Assembly (NCBI GenBank): GCA_020832465.1
Contig: JAFIER010000003.1
Coordinates: 1 to 33,957, forward strand
DNA: 33,957 nucleotides
Direction of reading: 5' to 3'
Source: Bernardetiaceae bacterium
GTDB lineage: Bacteria; Bacteroidota; Bacteroidia; Cytophagales; Bernardetiaceae
Position numbers and translations under genes: made by a program. Under the pieces are notes generated by a model, which ran no database searches, was not told the origin of the DNA, and was given only the letters and a program-made list of their open reading frames with translations. This document shows positions 17,046-26,453 of the stretch, in pieces; within the stretch, counting starts at the first letter, position 1; each line of letters starts with the position of its first letter.

Positions 17046-18290
17046 TTATTTAGATATATGCGCACTTGCTTTCGTACGCGCTGCGTTGCGCGCTGGTATG
17101 TAAGCTGCACCTGCTGTTATCAAAAGTACGGTAAGAGCTACATAAATAAAATCGAGCGGATTGAGTTCTACGGGATAAGCATTATGAAAAGGAGAATCAA
17201 TTCCTAAGCCTACGATGCCAAACTCCATTTGTATAACAACAATCAAAAAACCTATGACTAAGCCCGAGATAATTCCTACACCGCCAATAATTGCACCTTC
17301 GTATAGAAAAATATTGCGTATAAACTGCGGTCTTGCACCTAAGGATTCTAAAAGCGCAATATCCTGACGCTTCTCAATAGCAAGCATTGCCAAAGAAAAG
17401 AAAATATTAAAAGATGCCACTGCCATTACAAAGGATAGGGCTATAAAAGTAAAAAGACGCTCTATCTTAAAGGCTTTCAAAATGAGTTCCTGTTGCTCAT
17501 CAGCATTTTTTACCCAAAAATCTTCACCTATAATGGCTTGTACTTCACGCTGTACGGCTCTAATTTTTTTACGGCTATCGTAGTTTGTTTTGATTTCTAA
17601 AGCACTCCGCTCTGATTTATAGCCCGTCAGTTCCTGAGCAAAATCTATAGGTACAATAATCATATTTTGATTAAACTGCTCCTCAATGCCTAAAACGCCA
17701 CCCGCCATAATACTCAAACGTCTAAAATTTTTCAAAGGGTCGCTGATATTTACTTTCTTATCGCGCTCGGGATACCAAAGCGTTAGGGGGGTAAGCTCGT
17801 CTCTTATGTTCACTGAAAGTTGCATACTTACGCCATATCCTAATAAAGCATACCAATAAGCGTCTTCTTTGAGGCGGAATTTTCCATCGAGTAGACGTGT
17901 ATCTAGTGCGTATTGCTGATTAAAATTTTCAGTAACACCCTTAAATTTAATTGCCATTTGAGCATCTCCATAACGAAGCAGTGCATTATCTTCAATAATT
18001 TCTGTAATAGCTCTAACCCCCTCCAAGTCAATTATTTTTTTTTGAATCTCAGCATCAAGGACAAAAGTTTTCCCCTGCTTAGGCACAACAAGCAACTCTG
18101 GATTGTGCGATGTATGCAACTCCCGTGTAATGCGCTCCAAACCATTAAAAACCGATAAAATAACAACCATAGCTATCGTGCCTACGGCTACACCGACCAT
18201 AGAAATACCCGTCAAGATATTGATAAAATTTTTCTTTTTCTTAGAAAAAAAATATCGCTTTGCTATGAATAATGCAGTATTTGACTTCAA
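17046..18290 (-). CDS. LolC/LolE-type ABC transporter permease (FtsX/MacB family)
   Basis: This is the membrane subunit of an ABC system, in this family usually lipoprotein release or another non-import, mechanochemical function. The N-terminus FIAKRYFFSKKKKNFINILT, then GVAVGTIAMVVILSVFNGLE, is the first transmembrane helix region. A large periplasmic MacB-like domain follows, then three C-terminal helices with the FtsX signature (LAMLAIEKRQDIALLESLGA). The chosen start is TTG at 18290, giving 414 residues, normal for LolC/E, and starting a few residues before the conserved FIAKRY. The frame is open to ATGs at 18383 and 18395, but that extension is Phe-rich translated AT tract. No ATPase gene is adjacent. 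Confidence 0.85.
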   Translation of the reverse strand: MKSNTALFIAKRYFFSKKKKNFINILTGISMVGVAVGTIAMVVILSVFNGLERITRELHTSHNPELLVVPKQGKTFVLDAEIQKKIIDLEGVRAITEIIEDNALLRYGDAQMAIKFKGVTENFNQQYALDTRLLDGKFRLKEDAYWYALLGYGVSMQLSVNIRDELTPLTLWYPERDKKVNISDPLKNFRRLSIMAGGVLGIEEQFNQNMIIVPIDFAQELTGYKSERSALEIKTNYDSRKKIRAVQREVQAIIGEDFWVKNADEQQELILKAFKIERLFTFIALSFVMAVASFNIFFSLAMLAIEKRQDIALLESLGARPQFIRNIFLYEGAIIGGVGIISGLVIGFLIVVIQMEFGIVGLGIDSPFHNAYPVELNPLDFIYVALTVLLITAGAAYIPARNAARTKASAHISK

Positions 18291-18696
18291 ATTTAATTTT
18301 TTTAGTTGATAAGAAATCCTAAAAAATAAGTCCCCAAAAAAAAATATACAAATGCCGAACTTATTAGAACGCCCAAAATACATATTCTTAACCAAAAAAA
18401 CTACTTTTTAGCCGTGAGAAATTGCATTTATCTGAAAATATTGCTTCTAAATACGAAAATTGCTTAATTTTTGTGTATCTTTACGTTCATATAAATTTAA
18501 CCATACGGCTATATGCACTTTTCCATATCGTGGCGTTTGAAAATCACACGCTATGAAAAAATGGACTTAGCAATAAGAGGTCTTAAAGACATGTTATTGC
18601 TGACTCACGAATGTATAGCAATATGGAATATAACACTAAAAACTACTGTTTACCCAAAGAAACAATGAACAAGTGTTTAAACAATAAAACCCTAAT
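18291..18696. other. Intergenic stretch between divergent permease and BLUF genes
   Basis: It contains the MITE-like copy at 18501-18626 and otherwise AT-rich sequence. A TATCTTTA box on the plus strand at 18476-18483 resembles a -7 element but has no matching upstream TTTG at 19-21 bases. If used, it would transcribe through the repeat element into the BLUF gene, placing the element in the BLUF 5' leader. Confidence 0.4.
18501..18626. repeat. MITE-like repeat family, copy B
   Basis: The copy starts CCATACGGCTATATGCA and ends ATGTATAGCAATATGG, which are imperfect inverted repeats. Inside, CCATATCGTGGCGTTTGA pairs with the CACACGCTATG side as the first hairpin, and CAATAA/TTATTG with AGGTCTT/AAGACA forms the second. 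The order, spacing and total length (126 bp) match the intact element at 4825-4951, while sequence changes in one arm are often matched in the other. No target duplication is evident. Confidence 0.6.
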
Positions 18697-19119
18697 ATGT
18701 TAGCTCAATTACTATACGTAAGTAACAGAAACTCAAATTGTACGCAAGAGGAGATTGATAATATCTTAGCTGCTTGCAAAAAAAATAACCCTCCTTTGTA
18801 TATCACAGGCGTGCTTTTGTACTCCGAAAGAAAATTTATTCAATTAGTTGAAGGCGATTTTAATACGCTCATGACACTTTATGATAAGATTAAAATTGAC
18901 CACCGCCACAGCGAAGTCATGATGATTTCCTGCTCGCCTATTAAGGAGAAGTCTTTCCCAAGTTGGCACATGGCAACTAAAAAAATAGGTGCAGAAACTA
19001 TTGACTATAGCACCGACATGACCGAACAAGACAAAGCCTTTTTTGATGAAATGCTCTTAGGTAACGAATCAGATGGAAAACGAGTAATCAAACTCCTAAA
19101 AACTTTTTTAGAGAGTTAG
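18697..19119 (+). CDS. Stand-alone BLUF-domain blue-light photoreceptor
   Basis: The 140-residue protein is a single BLUF domain that binds FAD and senses blue light by rearranging a hydrogen-bond network. The key residues align in register with AppA: Tyr7 (LLYVS), Asn31, Gln49 (FIQLVEGD) and Trp90 with Met92 (FPSWHM), corresponding to Tyr21, Asn45, Gln63, Trp104 and Met106. There is no attached effector (no EAL, GGDEF or cyclase), only a C-terminal helical tail of about 40 residues, as in PixD/Slr1694-like short BLUF proteins that act through a partner. No obvious partner is adjacent. The family is secure, the output unknown. Confidence 0.95.
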   Translation: MLAQLLYVSNRNSNCTQEEIDNILAACKKNNPPLYITGVLLYSERKFIQLVEGDFNTLMTLYDKIKIDHRHSEVMMISCSPIKEKSFPSWHMATKKIGAETIDYSTDMTEQDKAFFDEMLLGNESDGKRVIKLLKTFLES

Positions 19120-19135
19120 ATAACTAAAAAATTAG

Positions 19136-19288
19136 GTAACTACTCAGGTACTCAAAAGTGTGTATCATAGGTATTTAAAAGCTATTTAATTTTAGAAATA
19201 ACATTTCTGGCAGAAATGTTATTTTTAAAATTCGGTACTCAATATCTATTATAGCCGTGTTTGGGGTCCTCAAGACCTGAGTAGTTAC
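19136..19288. repeat. 153-bp inverted-repeat element with 14-bp perfect termini and internal hairpin
   Basis: GTAACTACTCAGGT (19136-19149) is the exact reverse complement of ACCTGAGTAGTTAC (19275-19288). Centred within is the common hairpin AGAAATAACATTTCT (19194-19208) with AGAAATGTTATTTTT (19212-19226). It occupies almost the whole gap between the convergent BLUF and beta-helix genes, so it may act as a two-way terminator; the long outer repeat is MITE-like. No flanking direct repeat was recognised. Confidence 0.55.
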
Positions 19289-19294
19289 GATTTT

Positions 19295-20137
19295 TTAATA
19301 TTGAAAATCGCCTATTCTGAACCTATTATACTCTATCATAGAGCCTTTATTCAGAATTATACCAGACTTTGAAGCAAAATAATCCGTACTATTAAACTTT
19401 ATTAAGCAGTTATTGAGTGTAATATTTCCACTCCCTTCTATAGCAAAAAGTTTATTTTGTGCATACTGTTTATCTACGTTTAAATCTGTATTGCGGTTGT
19501 CTTTGATTATGCAATCATTAAAAACTACACTATTGCAATTCATAAAATAAAAAATATCGTAAGAGGAGTTATCCGTAAAATAAGTACTACTAAAAATTAC
19601 AGACTGGGTATTTATCATCGAGATAGCCCCATAGGTACAGCTTCTTACCGTACTTTGTGTCATCGTAATATTTTCTGTATTGCTACTCTCGATACCATAA
19701 GTACCACTACCATATAAAATACTCCGATTGACATGCAAACCCTCCCCGCCTTCAAAACGAATTACAGAACCCATGCAATAGCCTTTGCTAGCCCCATGCC
19801 CTATTTCAACAAAATCAAGTTGGATATTAGTGCAGTTCTTAAAAAGCAAAACAGCAGCATACTCATCTTCTACTACAAGCTCGGCAGGGTACTTGCCTAC
19901 CCCCTTAATCGTAAGATTAGAAATATTAGCAATCAAAAAACCCTCTGAAACACCATACTCTCCAATCGTACCATACTCGGTCAAATCATAAAGTCCGTAC
20001 TCCATTTCTATAATTGTATTAGAGTTTATAGCTTTGACAAACTCAGCTACATTTCGAACTTTTACCCTTGTTTGGGCATAACTAAAAGAAACTAAAAAAC
20101 AAAATAAAAGCGTACATAAAACTGTTTTTTTGAACAT
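19295..20137 (-). CDS. Exported right-handed parallel beta-helix repeat protein
   Basis: Starting at MFKKTVLCTLLFCFLVSFSY (ATG 20137) gives a clean signal peptide cleaved near YAQ; the longer frame to 20164 adds nine residues before it. The remaining roughly 255 residues are a run of short strands spaced at about 22-25 residues with Asn/Ser/Thr turns, for example NISNLTIKGVGKYPAELVVE, NTENITMTQSTVRSC and GSGNITLNNCLIKFN. This is the pattern of pectate-lyase-like beta-helix proteins (Beta_helix/PbH1 repeats). No catalytic site can be assigned. It is likely secreted or surface-bound and could bind or modify polysaccharide. Confidence 0.75.
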   Translation of the reverse strand: MFKKTVLCTLLFCFLVSFSYAQTRVKVRNVAEFVKAINSNTIIEMEYGLYDLTEYGTIGEYGVSEGFLIANISNLTIKGVGKYPAELVVEDEYAAVLLFKNCTNIQLDFVEIGHGASKGYCMGSVIRFEGGEGLHVNRSILYGSGTYGIESSNTENITMTQSTVRSCTYGAISMINTQSVIFSSTYFTDNSSYDIFYFMNCNSVVFNDCIIKDNRNTDLNVDKQYAQNKLFAIEGSGNITLNNCLIKFNSTDYFASKSGIILNKGSMIEYNRFRIGDFQY

Positions 20138-20347
20138 ATAATCGTAAAAAAAATAATAGCGCAAGGTGCCATAGAAAAATCTTCAAATAAAACAACAAGA
20201 TATTACCTTTCTAACGAAAAAGCAATAAATTGCAATAAAATAATTGGAGTTACTCATAAAGCCTCAAAAATAAATCTTATTTTTAAAGTTGTTGATTTGC
20301 ATAACTCCTTCTATAAATAAAATTCTGACATAAAATTACGCATCATT

Positions 20348-21100
20348 ATGCTTGCCAAACGAATTATTCCCTGCCTTGATGTCAAAGATGGGCAGACTGT
20401 AAAAGGCGTACAATTTGAAAATCTTATTTTTGCCGGCGATGCCGTAGCACTCGGCACACGCTATGCCCAAGAAGGGGCTGACGAACTTTGCTTTTTAGAT
20501 ATCACAGCTACGCAAGAAAAACGAAAAACCTTGAGCACGCTCGTCAAACGAATTGCCAAGCACGTAGATATTCCCTTTACAGTAGGCGGTGGCATTAGTA
20601 GCCTCGATGATATCTCAGCAGTGCTCGAAGCTGGCGCTGATAAAATTACGATAAATAGCGCAGCTGTTCATAATCCAGACTTAATTGCAGAAGCCGCCGC
20701 GCGTTTCGGCTCGCAATGTATCGTACTCGCAATTGATGCCAAAATGGAAAAAAACGAATGGTATGTATATACACACGGTGGCAAAAAACGCAGCCCATAC
20801 AAACTTTTCAGCTGGGCAAAAGAAATGCAAGAACGAGGCGCAGGAGAAATTCTTTTTACTGCAATGAATCAAGATGGTATGAAAAACGGCTTTGCCCTTG
20901 AAGCCACAGATAAGCTCGCCAAAATGTTACATATCCCTGTAATAGCCTCGGGGGGGGCAGGCAAACTATCCCATTTTGAAGATTTATTTATCAAAACAAG
21001 CGCAGAAGCTGGGCTTGCAGCCAGTATTTTTCATTTTAATGAAATCCCCATACCTACACTCAAAGCCCATTTGAAAACCAAAAATATTGCTATAAGATAG
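20348..21100 (+). CDS. hisF: Imidazole glycerol phosphate synthase, cyclase subunit
   Basis: HisF uses ammonia delivered by HisH to convert PRFAR to imidazole glycerol phosphate and AICAR in histidine biosynthesis. The 250-residue TIM barrel contains the catalytic Asp11 (IIPCLDVKDG) and Asp130 (VLAIDAK), and the phosphate-binding loops FTVGGGISS and IASGGAGK. The length is typical. Other his genes, including hisH, are absent from the window, so the pathway is dispersed or the operon is broken here. The 394-base gap to rpoB includes a strong hairpin (21174-21213) that might end this transcript. Confidence 0.96.
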   Translation: MLAKRIIPCLDVKDGQTVKGVQFENLIFAGDAVALGTRYAQEGADELCFLDITATQEKRKTLSTLVKRIAKHVDIPFTVGGGISSLDDISAVLEAGADKITINSAAVHNPDLIAEAAARFGSQCIVLAIDAKMEKNEWYVYTHGGKKRSPYKLFSWAKEMQERGAGEILFTAMNQDGMKNGFALEATDKLAKMLHIPVIASGGAGKLSHFEDLFIKTSAEAGLAASIFHFNEIPIPTLKAHLKTKNIAIR

Positions 21101-21173
21101 CAACAAATAATAAATTTACAACTAAGCTGAAGGTTTATGAGGCTGGTGCAATGCATATTTACGAAGGCATAAG

Positions 21174-21213
21174 TTTAGCACTCACATTTTATGACAGGCA
21201 GGTGAGTGCTAAA
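21174..21213. repeat. Hairpin downstream of hisF, upstream of rpoB promoter
   Basis: TTTAGCACTCAC (21174-21185) pairs perfectly with GTGAGTGCTAAA (21202-21213) across a 16-base loop. There is no following T-run, so a classical intrinsic terminator is doubtful. It lies about 160 bases before the promoter boxes, making a terminator for hisF or a protein-binding palindrome more likely than an attenuator in the rpoB leader. Confidence 0.4.
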
Positions 21214-21372
21214 GTCGCTACACCCTGTTTGCTCTCCTGACCAAACACAAACCAAGTAATTTTGGCACGCACCCTGTAAGGCTTAAAAAAGACTGGAATG
21301 GCATAGATTTAAATTAAAAGACTAATACCTTAGGCAGGTTATGCATAATAAATCAAAATATTTGCATTAAAA

Positions 21373-21404
21373 TTTGCCTCTTTGAATAAAATTTCTTACC
21401 TTTG
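21373..21404 (+). promoter_or_regulatory. Bacteroidota consensus promoter of rpoB
   Basis: TTTG (21373-21376), a 20-base spacer, then TACCTTTG (21397-21404) fit the TTTG-19/21-TAnnTTTG consensus. Transcription would begin near 21411, leaving a leader of about 84 bases before the TTG start codon. Confidence 0.55.
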
Positions 21405-21494
21405 TAGGATATTTTAAGCATGTATTACTTCATAGTCAAGTAATTACGCTAAACTATTGGTTATCAATCCGTTCACTTCAAAACAAGATAAGCA

Positions 21495-24400
21495 TTGGCT
21501 ACTGTAAGAGACGGCAGAACAAATTTCAGTAAGACGCGTTCCATTCTGGATTATCCAGACTTTTTGGAAGTGCAGGTTAAATCCTTCAAAGATTTTTTTC
21601 AACTCGGAACTTCACCAGACAAGCGCAAGCGAGAGGGGCTTTTCAGAGCTTTCATGGAAAACTTTCCCATCAATGACTCACGCGACAATTATTTGTTGGA
21701 GTTTGTGGATTATGTAGTAGATCCGCCCAAATACGCCGTTGAAGAGTGCGTAGAGCGTGGTCTGACCTACTCCGTACCGCTCAAAGCCAAATTAAGGCTT
21801 TCTTGTAATGATGAGGATAATGATGAGTTTGAAACTATAGAGCAGGAGGTCTTCTTGGGTAATATACCCTATATGACCGAGTCTGGTTCTTTTGTTATCA
21901 ATGGCGCAGAACGTGTCATTGTATCACAATTGCACCGCTCGCCGGGTGTGTTTTTTGCGCAAAGCAAGCACACAAACGGCACTAAACTCTATTCCGCTCG
22001 TATTATACCCTTCAAAGGCTCTTGGATAGAGTTTGCAACCGATGTGAATAACGTTATGTATTCCTACATCGACCGCAAAAAGAAGTTTCCTGTAACAACC
22101 CTATTGCGCGCCATTGGTTATGGCTCCGATAAGCAAATTTTAGAACTTTTCGGACTCTCGGAAGAGATTAAAGCCAATAAGAAAAATCTTAAAGCTGCCG
22201 TAGGTAGAAAACTCGCTGCAAGGGTTTTACGTACTTGGACAGAAGACTTCGTAGACGAAGACACAGGAGAAGTAGTATCTATAACAAGAAATGAAGTATT
22301 ATTAGAACGAGACTCAGAAATCGAAGACGAGCACATCGAAACGATTATCGAATCCGGTACTGAATCTGTAATTTTGCATCGCAAAGATATTAACATTACA
22401 GACTATGCTATCGTCTATAATACGCTACAAAAAGATAACTCAAACTCCGAAAAAGAAGCCGTAGAACAGATATATCGGCAACTTCGAAATACAGAAGCAC
22501 CAGACGAACAAACAGCAAGGGACGTTATACAAAGCCTATTTTTTAGCGAAAAACGATATGACTTAGGCGAAGTAGGACGTTACAGAATCAACAAAAAGCT
22601 AAACCTTGCCTTAAGCATGGACGTGCGCGTCCTCACAAAAGAAGATATTATCGAGATTATCAGATATTTAATTACACTGATAAACTCCAAAGCCGTAGTA
22701 GATGACATCGACCACCTCTCTAACAGAAGAGTGAGAACCGTCGGAGAACAGCTATATTCACAGTTTGGTGTAGGATTAGCACGTATGGCACGTACTATCA
22801 AAGAACGAATGAACGTCCGTGATAACGAAGACTTCAAACCCGTCGACCTTATCAACGCACGTACATTATCATCGGTTATCAATTCCTTCTTCGGGACAAA
22901 TCAGCTCTCGCAGTTCATGGACCAAACTAACCCGCTGGCAGAAATTACGCACAAAAGGCGTATGTCTGCACTCGGTCCTGGTGGTCTCTCTCGTGAACGT
23001 GCTGGTTTTGAAGTAAGAGACGTACACTATACGCACTACGGCCGCCTTTGTACTATCGAAACGCCAGAAGGTCCAAATATCGGACTTATCTCCTCGCTTT
23101 GCGTACATGCCAAAGTAAACTCTATGGGCTTTATAGAAACCCCATATCGTTTTGTGAAAAATGGTATAGTGGCCAAAGAAGTGGAGTACCTCACTGCTGA
23201 AGAAGAAGACAACCACCATATTGCACAGGCTAATGCAGAACTCAGTGAAGAGAATACTTTCGAAACAACAAGAGTAAAATGTCGTTACGAAGGTGATTTT
23301 CCACTCACAGAACCGCAAGATATATCCTATATGGACGTAGCGCCGAACCAAATTGTATCGGTAGCCGCATCGCTTATTCCATTCCTCGAACACGATGACG
23401 CTAACCGCGCTTTGATGGGATCTAACATGCAGCGTCAAGCCGTACCACTACTAAGACCAGAAGCACCCATCGTAGGTACGGGTCTTGAAAAAAGAGTAGC
23501 TATGGATTCGCGCGCACTTATTATTGCTGAAAGCGATGGCGTTGTCCATTATGTAGATGCTAAAAAAATCATTATAAAGTACGATTGGACAGAAGACCAA
23601 AGACTCGTAAACTTCGACGACGAATACAGAACTTACGAACTCATTAAGTTTAAACGTACAAACCAAGATACTTGTATAAACCTCAAACCTATTGTCCTGA
23701 AAGGACAAAGAGTAGAAAAAGGACAAGTTCTATGCGAAGGATATGCAACAGAAGGTGGAGAACTTGCCATAGGACGAAACCTCAAAGTAGCATTTATGCC
23801 TTGGCAAGGCTACAATTTTGAAGATGCTATTGTTATATCGGAGCGCATCGTGCGTGAAGATATTTATACTTCTATACACATAGACCTCTACGACCTCGAA
23901 GTCAGAGACACTAAACGTGGTGAAGAAGAACTTACATCTGAAATCCCGAACGTAAGCGAAGAGGCTGTGCGCAACCTCGACGAAGAAGGCGTTATCAGAG
24001 TCGGTGCAGAAGTATTCGAACAAGATATACTTATAGGTAAAATCACGCCCAAAGGTGAAACAGACCCTACACCCGAAGAAAAATTATTGCGCGCTATCTT
24101 TGGAGACAAAGCCGGAGACGTAAAAGATGCTTCATTGCGTGCACCCGCTTCTTTGAGAGGTATGGTTATCGGTACGAAATTATTCTCACGTCCTAAAAAA
24201 GACAAAGATACTCGTGCACAAACACGAAAAGAAGTTGAGCAACTCAAGAAAAACTATAGCCGTTCGCTGCTCAAAACCAAAGAAATGATGATTGATAAAC
24301 TTACAGAACTGCTCGACGGGCAAGTCTGTCAAGGTATAAATCACAAATTTGGAGACTCTATTATGAGCAAAGGCGTAACCTTCTCTAAGCCCAATATCAC

Positions 24401-25358
24401 GGCTAACCTCTTCCCTGATAAAAATATTTATCGAGACGAGAGCAACTATAACGTACCAGAAGAAGCTAATTTTATCGGAGACCTCGAACTCGAAAATTGG
24501 ACTAACGATAAAAAAATTAACGCGCTACTCGAAGCATTAGTACGAAACTACGTACAAAAACGCAACGAAATTACCGCTGAATTCAAAAGAGACAGATTTG
24601 CCCTCGAAGTAGGTGATGAACTGCCCCCTGGAATTGTCAAAATGGCAAAAGTATATGTCGCCAAAAAGAGAAAACTAAAAGTAGGTGATAAAATGGCGGG
24701 TAGGCACGGTAACAAAGGTATTGTAGCACGTATCGTAAGAGACGAAGATATGCCTTTCCTAGAAGACGGAACTACAGTCGATATCGTTCTTAATCCTCTT
24801 GGCGTACCCTCACGTATGAACTTAGGACAAATTTATGAAACACTGCTCGGATGGGCAGGTCTAAAAATGGGTGTAAAATATGCCACACCTATTTTCGACG
24901 GCGCAACAGAAGCAGAAGTACTAGAAGAATTACGAAAAGCAGGTGCCCCTGACTGGGGAAGAACTAAACTCCTCGACGGAAGAACAGGTGAGTATTTCGA
25001 CCAACTTGTTACCGTAGGTGTTATGTACGTCCTAAAACTCGGACACTTAGTTGATGACAAAATGCACGCACGTTCCATAGGTCCTTATTCTCTTATTACC
25101 CAACAACCACTCGGCGGTAAAGCACAGTTTGGTGGACAGCGTTTTGGAGAAATGGAAGTATGGGCATTAGAGGCTTTTGGTGCATCGCACGTACTAAGAG
25201 AGTTGCTTACTGTAAAATCCGATGATGTCATAGGAAGAGCTAAAGCTTATGAAGCCATTGTAAAAGGTGAAAACCTACCTAATCCGAATATCCCTGAATC
25301 ATTCAATGTACTGATTCACGAACTAAGAGGATTAGCACTCGAAATTACACTCGAGTAA
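21495..25358 (+). CDS. rpoB: RNA polymerase beta subunit
   Basis: The full-length 1287-residue beta subunit forms the catalytic core of RNA polymerase with beta-prime. It starts at TTG 21495 ([13 protein letters not shown]) because an in-frame TAA sits two codons upstream and no ATG fits. The rifampicin region [20 protein letters not shown], then [13 protein letters not shown], is intact, with Gln473, Asp476, His486, Arg489 and Ser491 corresponding to the E. coli resistance positions in their sensitive form. [12 protein letters not shown] and the C-terminal rpoC-contacting region ending [17 protein letters not shown] are present. Unusually, no rplL precedes it and no rpoC follows: two hairpins and the convergent ung gene come next. 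Confidence 0.98.
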   Translation: MATVRDGRTNFSKTRSILDYPDFLEVQVKSFKDFFQLGTSPDKRKREGLFRAFMENFPINDSRDNYLLEFVDYVVDPPKYAVEECVERGLTYSVPLKAKLRLSCNDEDNDEFETIEQEVFLGNIPYMTESGSFVINGAERVIVSQLHRSPGVFFAQSKHTNGTKLYSARIIPFKGSWIEFATDVNNVMYSYIDRKKKFPVTTLLRAIGYGSDKQILELFGLSEEIKANKKNLKAAVGRKLAARVLRTWTEDFVDEDTGEVVSITRNEVLLERDSEIEDEHIETIIESGTESVILHRKDINITDYAIVYNTLQKDNSNSEKEAVEQIYRQLRNTEAPDEQTARDVIQSLFFSEKRYDLGEVGRYRINKKLNLALSMDVRVLTKEDIIEIIRYLITLINSKAVVDDIDHLSNRRVRTVGEQLYSQFGVGLARMARTIKERMNVRDNEDFKPVDLINARTLSSVINSFFGTNQLSQFMDQTNPLAEITHKRRMSALGPGGLSRERAGFEVRDVHYTHYGRLCTIETPEGPNIGLISSLCVHAKVNSMGFIETPYRFVKNGIVAKEVEYLTAEEEDNHHIAQANAELSEENTFETTRVKCRYEGDFPLTEPQDISYMDVAPNQIVSVAASLIPFLEHDDANRALMGSNMQRQAVPLLRPEAPIVGTGLEKRVAMDSRALIIAESDGVVHYVDAKKIIIKYDWTEDQRLVNFDDEYRTYELIKFKRTNQDTCINLKPIVLKGQRVEKGQVLCEGYATEGGELAIGRNLKVAFMPWQGYNFEDAIVISERIVREDIYTSIHIDLYDLEVRDTKRGEEELTSEIPNVSEEAVRNLDEEGVIRVGAEVFEQDILIGKITPKGETDPTPEEKLLRAIFGDKAGDVKDASLRAPASLRGMVIGTKLFSRPKKDKDTRAQTRKEVEQLKKNYSRSLLKTKEMMIDKLTELLDGQVCQGINHKFGDSIMSKGVTFSKPNITANLFPDKNIYRDESNYNVPEEANFIGDLELENWTNDKKINALLEALVRNYVQKRNEITAEFKRDRFALEVGDELPPGIVKMAKVYVAKKRKLKVGDKMAGRHGNKGIVARIVRDEDMPFLEDGTTVDIVLNPLGVPSRMNLGQIYETLLGWAGLKMGVKYATPIFDGATEAEVLEELRKAGAPDWGRTKLLDGRTGEYFDQLVTVGVMYVLKLGHLVDDKMHARSIGPYSLITQQPLGGKAQFGGQRFGEMEVWALEAFGASHVLRELLTVKSDDVIGRAKAYEAIVKGENLPNPNIPESFNVLIHELRGLALEITLE

Positions 25359-25364
25359 GCAGTA

Positions 25365-25408
25365 ATTTCAGAAATGACATTTCTGCCAGAAATGTTATTT
25401 CTGAAAAT
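25365..25408. terminator. Hairpin of the AGAAATAACATTTCT family after rpoB
   Basis: ATTTCAGAAATGACATTTCT (25365-25384) pairs with AGAAATGTTATTTCTGAAAAT (25388-25408) around a 3-base loop, with one bulge or mismatch. It begins six bases after the rpoB stop. Each arm is itself a near-palindrome, as in other copies of the family. Confidence 0.6.
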
Positions 25409-25431
25409 TTAATAGCACTATAATAGAAAAC

Positions 25432-25473
25432 AAAAGCGACATAATCTTTAAAGAATACGTCGCTTTTGTTTTT
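25432..25473. terminator. Bidirectional intrinsic terminator between rpoB and ung
   Basis: AAAAGCGAC (25432-25440) pairs with GTCGCTTTT (25459-25467), followed by GTTTTTT on the plus strand and preceded by an A-rich tract that becomes T-rich on the minus strand. It suits both the rpoB transcript and the convergent ung transcript, and closes rpoB off from any downstream gene. Confidence 0.7.
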
Positions 25474-25491
25474 TAAACCTAAGAAGCTAAA

Positions 25492-26157
25492 CTACCAATC
25501 TATCGCTTCAAAGCCATGTTCAACTAAATAGGCATTCGCTTGACTAAAATGCCCATTGCCAATAAAAGTACTATTACGCACAAGCGGAGAGGGATGCACT
25601 GATTTGAGCACCAGATGCTTTGATGTATCTACAATACTTCCTTTCTTGTGTGCCGCACTCCCCCAAAGCATAAAAACAACATGCTTTTTTTCTTGTGAAA
25701 TTTTTTGAATCACTGCATCTGTAAAGATTTCCCAGCCTTTGCCTTTATGTGCATTGGCTTTGCCCTGCTCGACAGTAAGCACACTATTGAGCAATAATAC
25801 ACCCTGCCCCGCCCAGCGTTCGAGGTTGCCGTGTGGTGGAATAGGTTTGCCTAAGTCCCTTTTGATTTCTTTAAATACATTTTGCAATGAAGGGGGGGTG
25901 CGCACACCTTCATTTACAGAAAAACACAATCCATGCGCCTGCCCCGCACCGTGATAAGGGTCCTGCCCCAAAATCACAACTTTTGTTGCTGCAAAAGGAC
26001 TGTGGTCAAAAGCACTAAAAATTTGCTTACCCGGCGGATAAATCGTTTTATGCTTATATTCCGATTTTACAAAAGCTACCAAAGCATCAAAATAAGGCTT
26101 TGCAAACTCTTTTTCTAAAACCCCTTTCCAAGAGGCTTCTATATTGACATCTGCCAT
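25492..26157 (-). CDS. ung: Uracil-DNA glycosylase (family 1)
   Basis: This enzyme excises uracil from DNA to start base-excision repair. The water-activating motif GQDPYHG (Asp66, His69), the CFSV uracil-stacking region, the LLLNSVLTV strand and the catalytic HPSPLVRN loop (His188) are all present. Starting at ATG 26157 gives 221 residues, normal for the family; the frame extends to a TTG at 26178, which adds seven unsupported residues. It is convergent with rpoB and shares the terminator between them. Confidence 0.96.
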   Translation of the reverse strand: MADVNIEASWKGVLEKEFAKPYFDALVAFVKSEYKHKTIYPPGKQIFSAFDHSPFAATKVVILGQDPYHGAGQAHGLCFSVNEGVRTPPSLQNVFKEIKRDLGKPIPPHGNLERWAGQGVLLLNSVLTVEQGKANAHKGKGWEIFTDAVIQKISQEKKHVVFMLWGSAAHKKGSIVDTSKHLVLKSVHPSPLVRNSTFIGNGHFSQANAYLVEHGFEAIDW

Positions 26158-26288
26158 AATTTTTTTAGTTGTAGTCAATTCAATATTTCTTTTAGGTGCG
26201 TATAATAAGTGCGATATAGCAAGAAAGCCCAGATTCGACGACTATTGCCTCGCTAACCACAAAGCCAAACCTCAGAGCTAAAATAACA

Positions 26289-26335
26289 AAATACTTACTC
26301 TCCCCCGTGCATAGTAAGTATTTCAGCCGTACGGC
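26289..26335. repeat. Hairpin plus adjacent 10-bp palindrome
   Basis: AAATACTTACT (26289-26299) pairs perfectly with AGTAAGTATTT (26313-26323) over a 13-base loop containing CCCCC, followed two bases later by the perfect palindrome GCCGTACGGC (26326-26335). It lies upstream of both flanking divergent genes, so an operator role is possible, as is repeat debris. Confidence 0.4.
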
Positions 26336-26354
26336 AACCTTGCTAAATGTACCC

Positions 26355-26453
26355 AGAAATAACATTGCTTTGAGAAATGTTGTTTCTAAACTCTTTTTTC
26401 CATAGCGTAAGGTTTGCAAATCCTACGCTATGGAAAAAAGTATAGTGGTATGA
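26355..26453. repeat. MITE-like repeat family, copy D (left end missing)
   Basis: AGAAATAACATT (26355-26366) pairs with AATGTTGTTTCT (26376-26387, one G-U). Next, TTTTTTCCATAGCGTA pairs with TACGCTATGGAAAAAA in a hairpin around 26394-26439. The copy ends TATAGTGGTATGA (26441-26453), identical to 13 bases of copy C and close to the terminal repeat of copy A. It lies in the opposite orientation to copies A and B. Confidence 0.55.

Larger units (their letters stand above)
21101..21494. other. rpoB upstream region
   Basis: No gene is seen in this gap. It holds a 12-bp stem hairpin at 21174-21213 and a consensus promoter at 21373-21404. There is no trace of rplJ or rplL, which usually precede rpoB. 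Confidence 0.6.

Noticed and set aside
22869-23438. 189-codon open frame antisense to rpoB
   Set aside because: It is the shadow of the strongly conserved rpoB frame; the protein is Phe/Cys/Arg-rich with no family pattern.
26192-26419. 75-codon minus-strand frame upstream of ung
   Set aside because: Crosses several palindromes and part of a repeat element; no family resemblance.
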